Assembly (NCBI GenBank): GCA_964650485.1
Contig: CAZYTX010000081.1
Coordinates: forward strand, 1-6,370
Direction: 5' to 3'
Source of the DNA: CAZYTX01 sp964650485
GTDB lineage: Bacteria > RBG-13-61-14 > DATKZS01
Length of the DNA stretch: 6,370 nt
In this document: piece by piece, positions 6,086-6,370 of the stretch
Numbering within the stretch: position 1 is the first letter of the stretch
Layout: each line of letters begins with the position of its first letter
Notes under the pieces: generated by a model
Databases searched by the model: none
The model's input: only the letters and a program-made list of their open reading frames with translations
Told to the model about the DNA's origin: nothing
Translations under genes and position numbers: made by a program

Positions 6086-6091
6086 AAATCT

Positions 6092-6370
6092 ATGATAATA
6101 TCCTTTCGACATAAAGGCTTGGAAGAATTTTTCTATGAAGGTGATAAAAGCGGCATCCAGCCAAAGCATGCTGGAAGGCTTGAAGAAATATTAGACCGAC
6201 TGGATCAGGCTGCGGAGATAAGAGACATGGACTTCCCCGGTTCTGACTTGCATCTGTTGCAACCGAAGAAGAAAGGGCGCTGGTCAGTAAAGGTGTCTGG
6301 AAACTGGAGGATTACTTTCTATTTTTCAGAAAGGGATGCGTTCTCAGTGGACTATGAAGATTATCACTAG
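6092..6370 (+). CDS. higB: HigB-family toxin (RelE/ParE superfamily) of a type II toxin-antitoxin system
   Basis: This is a small basic toxin, 92 residues, the normal full length for HigB. Characterised members are ribosome-dependent mRNA endonucleases neutralised by HigA. Family landmarks are present from end to end: IISFRHKGLEEFF (2-14), GIQPKHAGRLEEILDRLD (21-38), an MDFPGSDLHLL stretch, KGRWSVKVSGNWRITFYF (61-78), and the terminal DYEDYH that closes many family members. In HigB genes of this type the toxin comes first and higA follows. The stop TAG occupies the last three bases of the window, so the antitoxin would lie just outside and cannot be confirmed. No Shine-Dalgarno is visible before the ATG (acactaaatct), so translation may be leaderless or inefficient. 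The gene is about 46% G+C where counted against about 62% for its neighbours, suggesting recent transfer. Confidence 0.93.
   Translation: MIISFRHKGLEEFFYEGDKSGIQPKHAGRLEEILDRLDQAAEIRDMDFPGSDLHLLQPKKKGRWSVKVSGNWRITFYFSERDAFSVDYEDYH

Overview
The window looks like chromosomal DNA from a GC-rich bacterium. Sampled 60-base rows inside genes run at about 62-70% G+C. The mix of an NikR-type nickel repressor, an exported arylsulfotransferase-like propeller, a DAG-kinase-family enzyme and a HigB toxin fits Deltaproteobacteria/Desulfobacterota or a related environmental lineage. That placement is inference; there is no rRNA or other taxonomic marker. No rRNA, tRNA, CRISPR array or insertion sequence was seen.

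Layout: two gene clusters diverge from a 267-base control region (3154-3420). On the minus strand, read right to left, are an arylsulfotransferase-like secreted protein (3153-1846), a NikR regulator with a His-rich tail (1762-1289) and a 12-TM MFS transporter (1292-30) whose longest reading frame overlaps the nikR stop by 4 bases. On the plus strand are a diacylglycerol-kinase-family protein (3421-4395) and, overlapping it by ATGA, a nucleotidyltransferase-fold protein (4392-5360). A hairpin resembling a terminator follows (5413-5448), then a small class I SAM methyltransferase (5509-6045). Last is a complete HigB toxin gene (6092-6370) that ends at the window edge and is clearly lower in G+C (about 46% counted over 240 bases).

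The most interesting part is the kinase/nucleotidyltransferase pair. The second protein carries the ordered landmarks of mitochondrial Tam41 (Mmp37), the non-CdsA phosphatidate cytidylyltransferase: a GS motif, an RDF...LD acidic motif, a K-Y-x-x-L segment, a Y-x-x-GRL-x-K-x-V segment and an LSY...YG-x-L-L segment. If that is right, the pair would encode DAG to phosphatidate to CDP-DAG as a translationally coupled two-step module in a bacterium.

The minus-strand cluster suggests nickel-responsive control of an MFS transporter of unknown substrate. The divergent control region has good promoter-like sequences for both directions, an inverted repeat between them, and a structured leader in front of the kinase gene. 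The toxin gene is probably the first half of a higBA pair whose antitoxin lies just beyond the window.
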